DNA of 64,000 bases. It comes from Arsenophonus sp052174135. Lineage in GTDB: Bacteria > Pseudomonadota > Gammaproteobacteria > Enterobacterales > Enterobacteriaceae. This document shows, in pieces, positions 31,915-41,115 of the stretch (within the stretch, counting starts at the first letter, position 1; each line of letters begins with the position of its first letter). A model generated the notes under the pieces. That model ran no database searches. It was not told the DNA's origin and saw only the letters and a list, made by a program, of their open reading frames with translations. The stretch spans positions 62,001 to 126,000 of the forward strand of contig JBQMRZ010000027.1 in the NCBI GenBank assembly GCA_052174135.1. The letters are read 5' to 3'. A program made the translations under genes and the position numbers.

Positions 31915-33071
31915 ATTGAATTAAACGAACAATTAAATTTTCACTAAAATTTTAAAAAATTTTGTCTTCTTTTTTTTTAAAATTATAATTTTTTTATTTT
32001 TATATCGTTAATTATAGCGCCTAATATAACTATTTATAATCAAAAAATAATTAAAATAGTATACAAAAAATTAATGATATTAATCAGATAAAATTAACAT
32101 GCTAAGTATGAGTAATTATATTTTAAAAATTTTAAAAAATCATATCTTATGTCAAGATAATAAATTATTTATCACTTATAAAACTAGTACATTTGATATA
32201 AAATTTTAGTATAAATTAAATGATACAATAATTTTGTTATTGTTATTAATATATGATATTTCATATATTATATATTAACACTGTTAATGCTATCGATTAT
32301 TATTTTATCGTATATCTTTATAATCTTATTTTATTTATTTTACAGCAGTATTATAGATAGTATAAACAATACTTATTTATACTTTTATGATTAATTATTT
32401 TGTAATTAATCATAAATTATTTAATTCTTTATCTAAAAAAAATAGTTTTTTATTGTTTAAAAATATAATTTATTTACTTATAATCTTTTTTTGTTGTCAA
32501 TAATGAATACGACTGAAATATTACAAATATTGTTTATGATAATGACTTTATCACATCAAATTATATATAATAGATAGATAATTCTTCTTTATCAATATCT
32601 AATTTTTAGATATCTAATTATCTGCATTTATCTTTAATATTAAATTATTTTAAAAATAAATTTACTAAATAAAAATATATCTGACTAATTTTCGATTAGT
32701 GGTTTAATACCTACTTTTTAATTAAAGTATTAGATCCTTTAATATAATGACCGTTATTAACAGGCAAGAAATTATTAAACAATTATTTAGAAAAATAATA
32801 TAAAATTGATAATTAAAATAATTTTAAATTAAATTAAAGAATTGATATTAATTATGATTAATTAATAATTTATCCAAATTAAGCAATTTTAAAAACCCTA
32901 TAAGATAGGATTAAATATTAATGTTTTTTAAAAAAAATAAATTAGATATCGAGGTTTATTATTTTCATCAAGATAACTAATTTTTGTCGTAATTTATTGA
33001 TATATAAACAATCTAAGTAAAAAATATTTTTATAGCTAAGCGATTAACACTAATTTTAAAATTAAAGTAAA
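31915..33071. other. spacer between dksA and pcnB with a possible gluQ relic
   Basis: In E. coli gluQ (tRNA-Asp glutamyl-queuosine synthetase) lies between dksA and pcnB on the same strand, and the gap is about gene-sized. A weak plus-strand match at about 32233-32340 (RISL*SYF for QISLYQLF, at the right distance from a hydrophobic patch for LAVVV) and KRLT near 33040 (for NWRLT at the C-terminus) would fit a dead gluQ. I would not rely on either alone. Confidence 0.35.
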
Positions 33072-34496
33072 ATTTTTACTAATAAAAAATATTGGAATAT
33101 AAAGATTATTAAAAATACTAAATTGATAGATAGAATTAGATTGCATTCTACTATAAATACAAACAATTCAATATCCATAATTACACGAGATAATCATCCA
33201 ATCTCACGAAAAGAAATTAGTGATAATGCGCTAAAAGTTCTTTATCGTCTAAATAATGCTGGTTATGAGGCTTATTTAGTTGGTGGTAGTGTTAGAGATT
33301 TATTATTAGGTAAAAAACCTAAAGATTTTGATGTTAGTACAAATGCGACACCTGAACAAATTCGTAAATTATTTTGTAATTGTCGTTTAATTGGACGACG
33401 TTTTCGATTAGCTCATATCATGTTTGGTTATGAAATTATTGAGGTTGCTACTTTTCGAGGTTCTCATAAACAAATTAATATTAATAATAAAAATATGGTT
33501 CATCAAGAACAAAGTGGGATATTACTAAGAGATAATATTTTTGGTACTATTGAAGACGACGCTATTAGGCGGGACTTTACAATTAATAGCTTGTATTATA
33601 AAATTAATGATTTTAATTTATATGATTATGTAGGTGGATTTGATGATCTAAAAAATGATATGATTCGATTAATTGGTGACCCAAAAACTCGTTATCGAGA
33701 AGATCCTGTTCGAATGTTACGTGCTATTCGATTTTCTTGCAAACTAAACATGAAAATAGATATTGAAACCGCTAAACCTATTCCAAAACTTGCATTTTTA
33801 TTAAAATACATTCCTTCAGTACGTCTATTTGAAGAATCGCTAAAATTACTTCAAAGCGGTCAAGGTTATAAAACCTATCAACAATTAAAATATTATAATC
33901 TCTTTCAATCATTATTTCCACTAATTGAACAATATTTTACTGTTAACAATAATTCACCGATGGAGATTATTATTAATCGAGTATTACAAAATACTGATTT
34001 TCGAATAAAAAACAATAAACATATAAATCCTGCATTCCTGTTTGCAACTATGTTATGGTATCCATTAATAAAACATGCAGAAAGGCTTTCTCAAAAAAGA
34101 AAGCTACCATATTATGAAATCTTTACTATCGCAATAAATGACATTCTTAATGAACAGTGTCGTTCTATTGCAATTCCTAAACGTCTTACTTCAATAATGC
34201 GTGATATATGGCAGTTACAATTAATATTACCAATTCGTCAAAGAAAAAAAATAAATAAGTTACTTAAACACTCAAAATTTCGCGCTGCATTTGATCTGCT
34301 TGAGTTACGCGCTAATGTAGAACAGCAGCGTGAATTAGAAGAACTAGCACATTGGTGGGCTGAGTTTCAACAAGGTAATAATAATATACAGCATAAAATG
34401 ATTTCTGAACTTAATAACATACCAACTAACCGGCGAAATTGGACGCATTATCGACGTCATATAAACCATAAATCAAAAAAAATAGGGTTTAACTAA
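33072..34496 (+). CDS. pcnB: poly(A) polymerase I, probable AUU start
   Basis: Adds poly(A) tails to RNA 3' ends and so speeds RNA decay. The nucleotidyltransferase motif LVGGSVRDLLLG with KPKDFDVST carries the catalytic Asp pair, followed by RRFRLAH and RRDFTINSLYY. The protein matches E. coli PcnB nearly end to end except for a shortened tail. There is no ATG before mid-domain; TTG 33123 would give 457 residues. Reading upstream in frame, ATT TTT ACT at 33072 matches the start of E. coli pcnB, which uses an AUU codon (M-F-T). The motif ISRK then falls at residue 44 against 39. I therefore prefer 33072 (474 residues). folK follows after 2 bp. Confidence 0.9.
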   Translation: MFTNKKYWNIKIIKNTKLIDRIRLHSTINTNNSISIITRDNHPISRKEISDNALKVLYRLNNAGYEAYLVGGSVRDLLLGKKPKDFDVSTNATPEQIRKLFCNCRLIGRRFRLAHIMFGYEIIEVATFRGSHKQININNKNMVHQEQSGILLRDNIFGTIEDDAIRRDFTINSLYYKINDFNLYDYVGGFDDLKNDMIRLIGDPKTRYREDPVRMLRAIRFSCKLNMKIDIETAKPIPKLAFLLKYIPSVRLFEESLKLLQSGQGYKTYQQLKYYNLFQSLFPLIEQYFTVNNNSPMEIIINRVLQNTDFRIKNNKHINPAFLFATMLWYPLIKHAERLSQKRKLPYYEIFTIAINDILNEQCRSIAIPKRLTSIMRDIWQLQLILPIRQRKKINKLLKHSKFRAAFDLLELRANVEQQRELEELAHWWAEFQQGNNNIQHKMISELNNIPTNRRNWTHYRRHINHKSKKIGFN

Positions 34497-34498
34497 AT

Positions 34499-34978
34499 AT
34501 GGAACATGTTTATATCGCAATTGGTAGTAATTTAAATATTCCATTACAACAAGTAAAAATTGCTATTAAAGAATTAAATCGATTACCTAATACAAAATTA
34601 ATTACCACTTCTTCTTTTTATCGCTCTAAACCTATGGGACCGCAAAATCAGCCTCATTATCTCAATACAGTTGTTGCTTTAAATACCGAGTTATCACCAG
34701 AAATACTATTTAAGTACATTAAATTGATTGAGTTAATGCATGGCAGAACATATAAAACTGGTCATTGGGGAGCAAGAACACTTGATTTAGATATTATTTT
34801 ATATGGCAAAAAAATCATTCAGACGGCCTATTTAACTATTCCACATTATGGTCTTAAAAAACGAGAATTTATGCTTTATCCTTTAATAGAAATTGCACCT
34901 AAACTATATTTTCCTGATGGTGAATCTCTTAAAGAAAGATTATTACTAGTTGATAAAAATGAATTAATTTTATGGTAA
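34499..34978 (+). CDS. folK: 6-hydroxymethyl-7,8-dihydropterin pyrophosphokinase (HPPK)
   Basis: Transfers pyrophosphate from ATP to the pterin in folate synthesis. The 159 residues equal E. coli FolK. The N-terminal YIAIGSNL, PMGPQNQPHYLNTVV (about 44-58) and the HPPK signature GHWGARTLDLDIILYG (about 88-103) with the Mg-binding Asp pair are intact. It starts 2 bp after the pcnB stop and has no ribosome-binding site of its own, so it is probably translated by coupling. The pantothenate genes that follow folK in E. coli are not seen. Confidence 0.97.
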   Translation: MEHVYIAIGSNLNIPLQQVKIAIKELNRLPNTKLITTSSFYRSKPMGPQNQPHYLNTVVALNTELSPEILFKYIKLIELMHGRTYKTGHWGARTLDLDIILYGKKIIQTAYLTIPHYGLKKREFMLYPLIEIAPKLYFPDGESLKERLLLVDKNELILW

Positions 34979-35533
34979 TTTAATGAATACTTAATTAGTT
35001 GTAGCTATTATAACTTATATATTAATTAATATTTTTAAATGAAATTTCATTATAAGTGTTTTTATATTATTGCTTTAATAATTTACGATATTTTTAGTAT
35101 AAAAAAAATAAAAATTAATTTTAATTATTTTTAAAAAAATTATAAAATATGCAAAATATTACTAATTTATTATATTAAATAATTCATTATTATTTTATTA
35201 TTTTGAATTATATTTACTTATCTAAAGTTGTTATAAATATTAATAATTAATAATTTAAATACTTATATTTATTTCATGAAGATAATATAAATTCCTAACA
35301 TTAATATGTTTATTTACTTTGGAATTTTAATTCCAAAGTAAATAGAAAAAACACAAAAATAAATTGCTATAAAGTTAATATTTCATCACAGAGTTTTATT
35401 GCTATTAAAAATAATTAAATATCATTAAAACAAAAAAAACCATAAAAGTAATATTAGTTATCAAAATAATAATAGAACTCAACCTAAAAAAAATAACGTA
35501 ATTTTTTATATATTTATCATAGATGTTTATCTA
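34979..35533. other. spacer between convergent folK and yadH
   Basis: No gene seen. It contains a long perfect inverted repeat at 35311-35344, possibly a shared transcription end. Confidence 0.6.
35311..35344. repeat. perfect inverted repeat, 16-bp arms, between convergent genes
   Basis: Arms 35311-35326 and 35329-35344 are exact complements around two T. The stem contains CTTTGGAA, firmer than most AT palindromes here. It lies between the 3' ends of folK (plus) and yadH (minus), where a bidirectional terminator is expected, but neither side has a clean T tract after it. Confidence 0.7.
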
Positions 35534-36304
35534 TTAAGTTTTTAATTTCTGTCCTTTTTCAATTAAACACCATGTTATAATATATAGAATGACAATAAAA
35601 ATCACTAATATTGATAAGGTAATAGATAATCTAATATCACTAATACCAAGAAATCCATAACGTAATCCACTGATCATATATACAATTGGATTCAATTTAG
35701 ATATCTTTTGCCAAAATTCAGGTAAAAGAGATGAAGAGTAAAAAACACCACCTAAATAAGTTAATGGCGTCAAAACAAATGTAGGAATGATACTGATATC
35801 ATCAAATGATTTAGCAAATATTGCATTTATTAACCCAGTCAGAGAAAATAAAATTGCAGTCATTAATATGATAATAATTACTATCCACCACGAATAGACA
35901 TTTAATTGAACAAAAAATAATGAAACTATAGTAACTAAAATACCAACTAATACACCTCTAGCAACTCCACCTCCAATAAATCCAATTATCATAATATGAC
36001 TAATAACTGGTGCAACCAATAACTCTTCAATACTTTTTTGAAATTTTGCACCAAAAAAAGAAGAACAAACATTTGTATAAGCATTAGTGATAACTGACAT
36101 CATAATTAATCCAGGAACAATAAATTGTGAGTAATTCACACCATCCATATTTCCAATTCTTGAACCAATTAAACTACCAAAGATGATAAAATAAAGAGTC
36201 ATTGTGATGACAGGAGGTAATAAAGTTTGTATCCAAATGCGCAAAAAACGTGTTATTTCTTTTTTCCATATGGTTTTTATTACTATCCAATATAACTGAA
36301 TCAT
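35534..36304 (-). CDS. yadH: ABC-2 type transporter permease YadH
   Basis: The 256-residue membrane protein has about six hydrophobic segments (for example 30-47, 59-77, 105-132, 139-163, 170-190, 228-248) and the ABC2_membrane layout. Like E. coli YadH it opens with YWIVIKTIWKKEITRFLRIW and has MDGVNYSQFIVPGLIMMSVI. It overlaps the upstream ATPase gene yadG by 4 bp (ATGA), so the two are translationally coupled and form one exporter. The substrate is unknown. Keeping such a transporter in a reduced genome suggests an envelope or export role. Confidence 0.93.
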   Translation of the reverse strand: MIQLYWIVIKTIWKKEITRFLRIWIQTLLPPVITMTLYFIIFGSLIGSRIGNMDGVNYSQFIVPGLIMMSVITNAYTNVCSSFFGAKFQKSIEELLVAPVISHIMIIGFIGGGVARGVLVGILVTIVSLFFVQLNVYSWWIVIIIILMTAILFSLTGLINAIFAKSFDDISIIPTFVLTPLTYLGGVFYSSSLLPEFWQKISKLNPIVYMISGLRYGFLGISDIRLSITLSILVIFIVILYIITWCLIEKGQKLKT

Positions 36305-37245
36305 CTATTTCCTCCTTTCTTTTCTGATAGTAAATGTTGCTTATTCATTAAACCAATAAATAATTTCTCTAAACGATTTACCTTATTACGCATGCTAGTT
36401 ATTTGTATGGCTTGTGCAGATAATTGATTAAATAAACTTTGCAAACCTTGATTTCGAAATACATCAACTTCTAATGTTGAAACATCTACTATCTTGAATT
36501 TATAACCATCTAGTATTGGAATAGGACTCTTTGGCGCTAAATCAAAAATAAACGTTTCTGATTCCAACTGATTGATTAATTTTTTCATACTTGTATTCTC
36601 AATCAATTCACCATATTGAATAATACCAATATTTCGGCATAATATTTCAGCTTCTTCAAGATAATGAGTTGTTAAAATAATCGTGGTGCCTTGTACATTT
36701 AATGTTTTCAAAAAACTCCATATTGATCGACGTAGTTTAATATCAACACCAGCGGTTGGTTCATCTAAGATTAATAACTTTGGTTGATGTATTAATGCTC
36801 TGGCTATCATTAAACGACGTTTCATACCTCCTGAGAGATCTCGAGCAGGTTTTGTACGTTTATTCCATAAAGCTAGTTGAGAAAGATAGATCTCTGCTCT
36901 AGATAAAGCTATCGAACGAGGGATTCCATAATAACCTGCTTGATTTAGCATTATTTGTAATACTGTTTCAAATGGATTAAAATTGAACTCTTGTGGTACT
37001 AAACCTAATTGACATTTTGCATTAACTACGTCTTTATCAAGATCATAACCAAATACCTTTACTTTACCGCTTGTTTTATTAATTAATGAACTAATAATAC
37101 TAATTGCTGTTGATTTACCTGCACCATTAGGTCCTAATAAAGCATAAAAATCACCAACTTTAACTTTTAAATCAATTCCAGTTAATGCTTTTACGCCATG
37201 AGGATAGATTTTTGTAAGCTTGAGCAGTTCTAAAGCATAAGCCAT
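36301..37245 (-). CDS. yadG: ABC transporter ATP-binding protein YadG
   Basis: ATPase partner of YadH. The 314 residues contain the Walker A GPNGAGKST (about 38-46), the Q-loop LVPQEFNF, the ABC signature LSGGMKRRL (about 137-145), Walker B LLILDEPTAGVD (about 156-167) and the H-loop TTHYLEEAE. Length and the C-terminal extension fit E. coli YadG (308). It starts without a clear ribosome-binding site. In E. coli can is transcribed divergently from yadG, and a possible can relic is at 37548. Confidence 0.95.
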   Translation of the reverse strand: MAYALELLKLTKIYPHGVKALTGIDLKVKVGDFYALLGPNGAGKSTAISIISSLINKTSGKVKVFGYDLDKDVVNAKCQLGLVPQEFNFNPFETVLQIMLNQAGYYGIPRSIALSRAEIYLSQLALWNKRTKPARDLSGGMKRRLMIARALIHQPKLLILDEPTAGVDIKLRRSIWSFLKTLNVQGTTIILTTHYLEEAEILCRNIGIIQYGELIENTSMKKLINQLESETFIFDLAPKSPIPILDGYKFKIVDVSTLEVDVFRNQGLQSLFNQLSAQAIQITSMRNKVNRLEKLFIGLMNKQHLLSEKKGGNR

Positions 37246-37547
37246 AAAAAAACCTTTCTTATATATTTATTTCACATATGAAAACAAATCACACCATTGT
37301 CGATTTTTTTAATTAAATTAAAACAAAAAACCAATAAATATTAAAGAATAAATTGATTTTAATATCATTGTGACTGCAATCAAATATAATTAATTTACTT
37401 AAATATTATTAATAAAAAATTAAATAACCATTTAAAACTAATTTAAAATATAAAAATTATTTGCTAGAATTCTTTTTAAAAAAATTAAAATCTCTATTTA
37501 TCTATAGATAAATCACGCGCATATATTAAAAATAATTTAAAGGAATT

Positions 37548-37790
37548 ATGTAATTTATTCGTATATTAATATATAGCTAATTTTATTATAAATACTTATT
37601 TAAATTATCTTTTTTATTTAACATATTGGTAATATATTAAAAAAATTAAATATATTATTATTTGTAGTTAATATAGTTTTAGTAATGCTTATATTATTTT
37701 TAATAAAAGGAGTTAAAAATTTATTAGTAACCGATTAATACATAACTACTATGTGTTTATCATGTGTTTCTTGAATAAAGTTCCAGTTCA
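37548..37790 (+). pseudogene. can: possible can relic (carbonic anhydrase)
   Basis: The position and strand are those of can next to yadG. The first 15 codons align with the Can N-terminus at several positions (I, L, I, K conserved) after a plausible AAGGA ribosome-binding site. Further on IICS could be the remains of WIGCS, which holds a zinc-binding Cys. Similarity is low and the reading may be chance. Confidence 0.3.
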
Positions 37791-39231
37791 TTCTTAACTA
37801 AATCTTCACTTCAAAATAGAATAATTGATTTTATTCTATTCAATATCATTAAATAAATTTATAGAGTTTTACTCACTTAATAATAAAATTAACTTAATAT
37901 CACTTCTAAAATTTTTTTATTTATAGCTTTATTTAAAATATATATAAAGTAACAAAGATTAATAATCGTGGTGTTATCACCATTGCAATTGTAAATAGTT
38001 TCAATCTATATATTAATAAATTAATATTAAGTTAAATTTCTAAATTTATTAAAATAAAAAAATTAATGTTTTATTATTACTGTAATAAATAATTTTTTTC
38101 TTAATTAAAGACAAAAAAATAACACATTAAATATGGAGTAAATACTGATATTTAGCACCTAAAATTATCATCACATCAATAAATTTTTTTTAAAAATTAT
38201 GAACGAACTTATTTAATTATTAAAATATTTTTTTACTTAAATATTTTATCCTATAAAACATTTAAATAATATATATACTAATTAATTTAGTATTATCTTT
38301 AATTATTATTAAAAACTGTTAACTCGATTATAAATTTATAATTAATTTATCACAAAGAGATATCAAAATTAATAAGATATATTAAAATTTAATTTTTTAA
38401 TTAATAATGAGGATTATTTACTATTATTACATTCTTCTTGGTATTTTAATCTAACTTAATATAATATGCTGTGGTATCAAAAAAATAATCGATTATATAA
38501 ATATAAATAAAATATTTTAGCTTAATTTAAGTGTGATAGCTAGGTTATTTGATAAGCCATAAAAGTAAATTTATGTTATTATTGATTTTATTAATAAAAA
38601 ATAAATATATATTTTTAATATTTCTAATCTTAATTTTTAAGTGATTATTGAACATTTTGCCATAATAATAAAATAAATAAAAGAGAATAATAATTTAAAG
38701 ATAATATAGTAAACTTTAAATTACTAATAAACTTATCAATTCTATTTCCGTGATTAATTTAACAAAATATAAATACAATATTTCTAAATATTTTCGTATT
38801 AAACGATGATTGATAAATAAAAACATAAAGATTTTATATATTTATTAAACTTAAAAATTAATTAACATTTAAATATATTATAATAATGTTTCATCTAGTT
38901 TTTATTAAAAAAACTATATGGTGAATAATCTCATAATAATCAATAATATTGATTATTATTTAAGTCATATAAATAATTAAATGTTAACAAATTATTTTAT
39001 TTTAGATACAGTTCTATTTTTTATTTTTTAACTAAAAATCTTATATATCAATTTACTAAAACAATAATTTTTTATTTAAGATCAATTTATATATTTTAAA
39101 ATAATAGTTATAGTTACTTATGAATTTCTAATTATAAAATTAAAAAATAATTATTTTATATTCTTAAAATAATTATTAAATAACAAAATAATTAGAACAA
39201 AATACTATAGCAAAATAAAATAAGGAGCATT

Positions 39232-39297
39232 ATGATAACTTTAAAATCCTTATTAACTCATCACAAAAAACCCAGAGTTCTTACAAATAATATTTAG
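39232..39297 (+). CDS. 21-residue micro-ORF upstream of speE
   Basis: ATG 39232 has one of the better ribosome-binding sites in the window (TAAGGAG, 6 bases away) and reads MITLKSLLTHHKKPRVLTNN then I and TAG. It lies 128 bp upstream of speE on the same strand. It may be a leader peptide of the speED transcript or the surviving 5' end of a lost gene. I recognise no family. Confidence 0.3.
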   Translation: MITLKSLLTHHKKPRVLTNNI

Positions 39298-39425
39298 TGC
39301 ACATTATTTTCTTATGTAAAATAAATTCTTTCTTTCATTTATTTAGATAAGAAATTCCCAATTTATCATTGAAAACAAAAAAATATTAGCCACATCTTTT
39401 AACTCTGTTAGAAAAGAAAAAAAAT

Positions 39426-40289
39426 ATGTCAAAAAAAGAAATTTGGTTCGAAACACTCCATTGTAATTTAGGTCAATATTTTACTGTCGATAACATACTT
39501 TACCATAATAAAACAGCTCATCAAGATTTACTTATTTTTGAAAATGTTAAGATGGGGCGCATTATGGCTCTTGATAATGTAATACAAACTACTGAACAAG
39601 ATGAATTTATTTATCATGAAATGATGACTCATGTTCCATTATTTGCTCATGGTTATATTAGAAAAGTATTAATAATTGGTGGTGGGGATGGAGGAATTTT
39701 ACGTGAAGTATGTCGCCATCAGTATTTGAAAAGTATCACTATGGTTGAAATTGATGCAAATGTAATCGAATTTTGTCGTCAATATTTACCTAATCACAAT
39801 GCAGGAGCTTATAATGACCCGCGTTTTAAATTAATCATTGATGATGGAGTTAATTTTGTTAGGACAACTAAACAAAAATTTGATCTAATTATTTCTGATT
39901 GCACAGATCCTATCGGACCAGGAAAGAAATTATTTACTTCAGATTTTTATCAAGGATGTTTCAATTGTTTAAATAAAAATGGCATTTTAGTTGCACAAAA
40001 TGGTGTTTGTTTTCTTCAACAAGAAGAAGTTATTAACAGTCATAAAAAATTATCTAATTATTTTAAAAATTATAAGTTTTATCAAACCACTGTACCCTCT
40101 TATTACGGAGGAATAATGATTTTTGCTTGGGCAAGAAAAACACATAAATTACAACAAATATCTTTGAAAATACTAGAAGATCGTTTTAAAAAAGCTGATA
40201 TTGTTTGTCGATATTATACGCCAGCATTACATCTAGCTAGTTTTGCTTTACCACAATACTTATTAAATTTAATAGCTAAAAAACCTTAG
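39426..40289 (+). CDS. speE: spermidine synthase
   Basis: Transfers an aminopropyl group from decarboxylated SAM to putrescine, giving spermidine. The 287 residues match E. coli SpeE (288). The SAM-type glycine motif LIIGGGDGGILREV is at about 76-89. The catalytic Asp region IISDCTDPIGPG is at about 155-166, and the N-terminal tetramer-forming strand opens with WFETLHCNLGQYF. speD follows after 25 bp as in E. coli. Putrescine must come from elsewhere, as no speA, speB or speC is seen here. Confidence 0.97.
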   Translation: MSKKEIWFETLHCNLGQYFTVDNILYHNKTAHQDLLIFENVKMGRIMALDNVIQTTEQDEFIYHEMMTHVPLFAHGYIRKVLIIGGGDGGILREVCRHQYLKSITMVEIDANVIEFCRQYLPNHNAGAYNDPRFKLIIDDGVNFVRTTKQKFDLIISDCTDPIGPGKKLFTSDFYQGCFNCLNKNGILVAQNGVCFLQQEEVINSHKKLSNYFKNYKFYQTTVPSYYGGIMIFAWARKTHKLQQISLKILEDRFKKADIVCRYYTPALHLASFALPQYLLNLIAKKP

Positions 40290-40314
40290 ATTTACTTAAT
40301 AGGGGTAAAATAAA

Positions 40315-41115
40315 TTGCAAAAATTGAAATTATATGGTTTTAATAATTTAACTAAAAGCCTAAGTTTTTGTATATATGATATTTGTTACACTAAAACAAC
40401 AACAGATCGCCATAGTTATTTAGCATATATTGATGAGCAATATAATGCAACACGATTAACTGAAATCCTAACTGAGACTTGTTCTATTATTGATGCTAAT
40501 ATCTTAAATCTTGCTAGACAAGATTATGAGCCTCAAGGCGCTAGTGTTACAATTTTGATTAGCGAAAATCCAATAAATCCAAAAGATGTAGATAATACTG
40601 AAAAACCAGGACCATTACCTGACTCTATCGTAACTCATCTCGATAAAAGTCATATTTGTGTTCATACTTATCCAGAAAGTCACCCAGATGATGGCATATG
40701 TACTTTTAGAGCAGATATCGAAATTTCTACATGTGGGATAATTTCACCATTAAAAACTCTTAATTATCTTATTCATCAACTTGAATCAGATATTGTTACT
40801 ATTGATTATCGTATTCGTGGTTTTACACGAGATGTTAATGGCATTAAATTATATATTGATCACACAATCAACTCTATTCAAAATTATATGACAGAAGAAT
40901 TTCAATCTCAATATCATATGATAGATGTTAATCTTTATCAGGAAAATCTTTTCCATACAAAAATGATGCTAAAAAACTTTGAGCTTAACCTTAATAATTA
41001 TTTATTTAATACAACTGCAGAACAACTTTCTCCTGAAGAAAAAAAACGAATTATTTATCTATTAAAAAAAGAAATGCAAGAAATTTATTATGGCCGTAAT
41101 TTGCCAGAATTTTAA
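40315..41115 (+). CDS. speD: S-adenosylmethionine decarboxylase proenzyme
   Basis: Supplies the aminopropyl donor for SpeE. The 266 residues align with E. coli SpeD (264) without gaps at the front. The proenzyme self-cleavage site is intact: HLDKSHICVHTYPESHP, with Ser at about residue 112 becoming the pyruvoyl group. The start is TTG at 40315 (QKLKLYGFNNLTKSLSF), which matches the family N-terminus. A GGGG-containing site (taggggtaaa) lies upstream. Forms a two-gene unit with speE. Confidence 0.96.
   Translation: MQKLKLYGFNNLTKSLSFCIYDICYTKTTTDRHSYLAYIDEQYNATRLTEILTETCSIIDANILNLARQDYEPQGASVTILISENPINPKDVDNTEKPGPLPDSIVTHLDKSHICVHTYPESHPDDGICTFRADIEISTCGIISPLKTLNYLIHQLESDIVTIDYRIRGFTRDVNGIKLYIDHTINSIQNYMTEEFQSQYHMIDVNLYQENLFHTKMMLKNFELNLNNYLFNTTAEQLSPEEKKRIIYLLKKEMQEIYYGRNLPEF

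Larger units (their letters stand above)
37246..39425. other. AT-rich spacer between yadG and speE, with a possible can relic and a micro-ORF
   Basis: E. coli has can, hpt, gcd, cueO and yacC between yadG and speE. At 37548 (plus) AAGGA is followed by ATG and codons that fit the start of carbonic anhydrase Can: M*FIRILIYS*FYYK against MKDIDTLISNNALWSK. Downstream ICS and other short matches are too weak to be sure. A 21-codon ORF with a good ribosome-binding site is at 39232-39297. No hpt, gcd, cueO or yacC segment was recognised. Confidence 0.4.
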
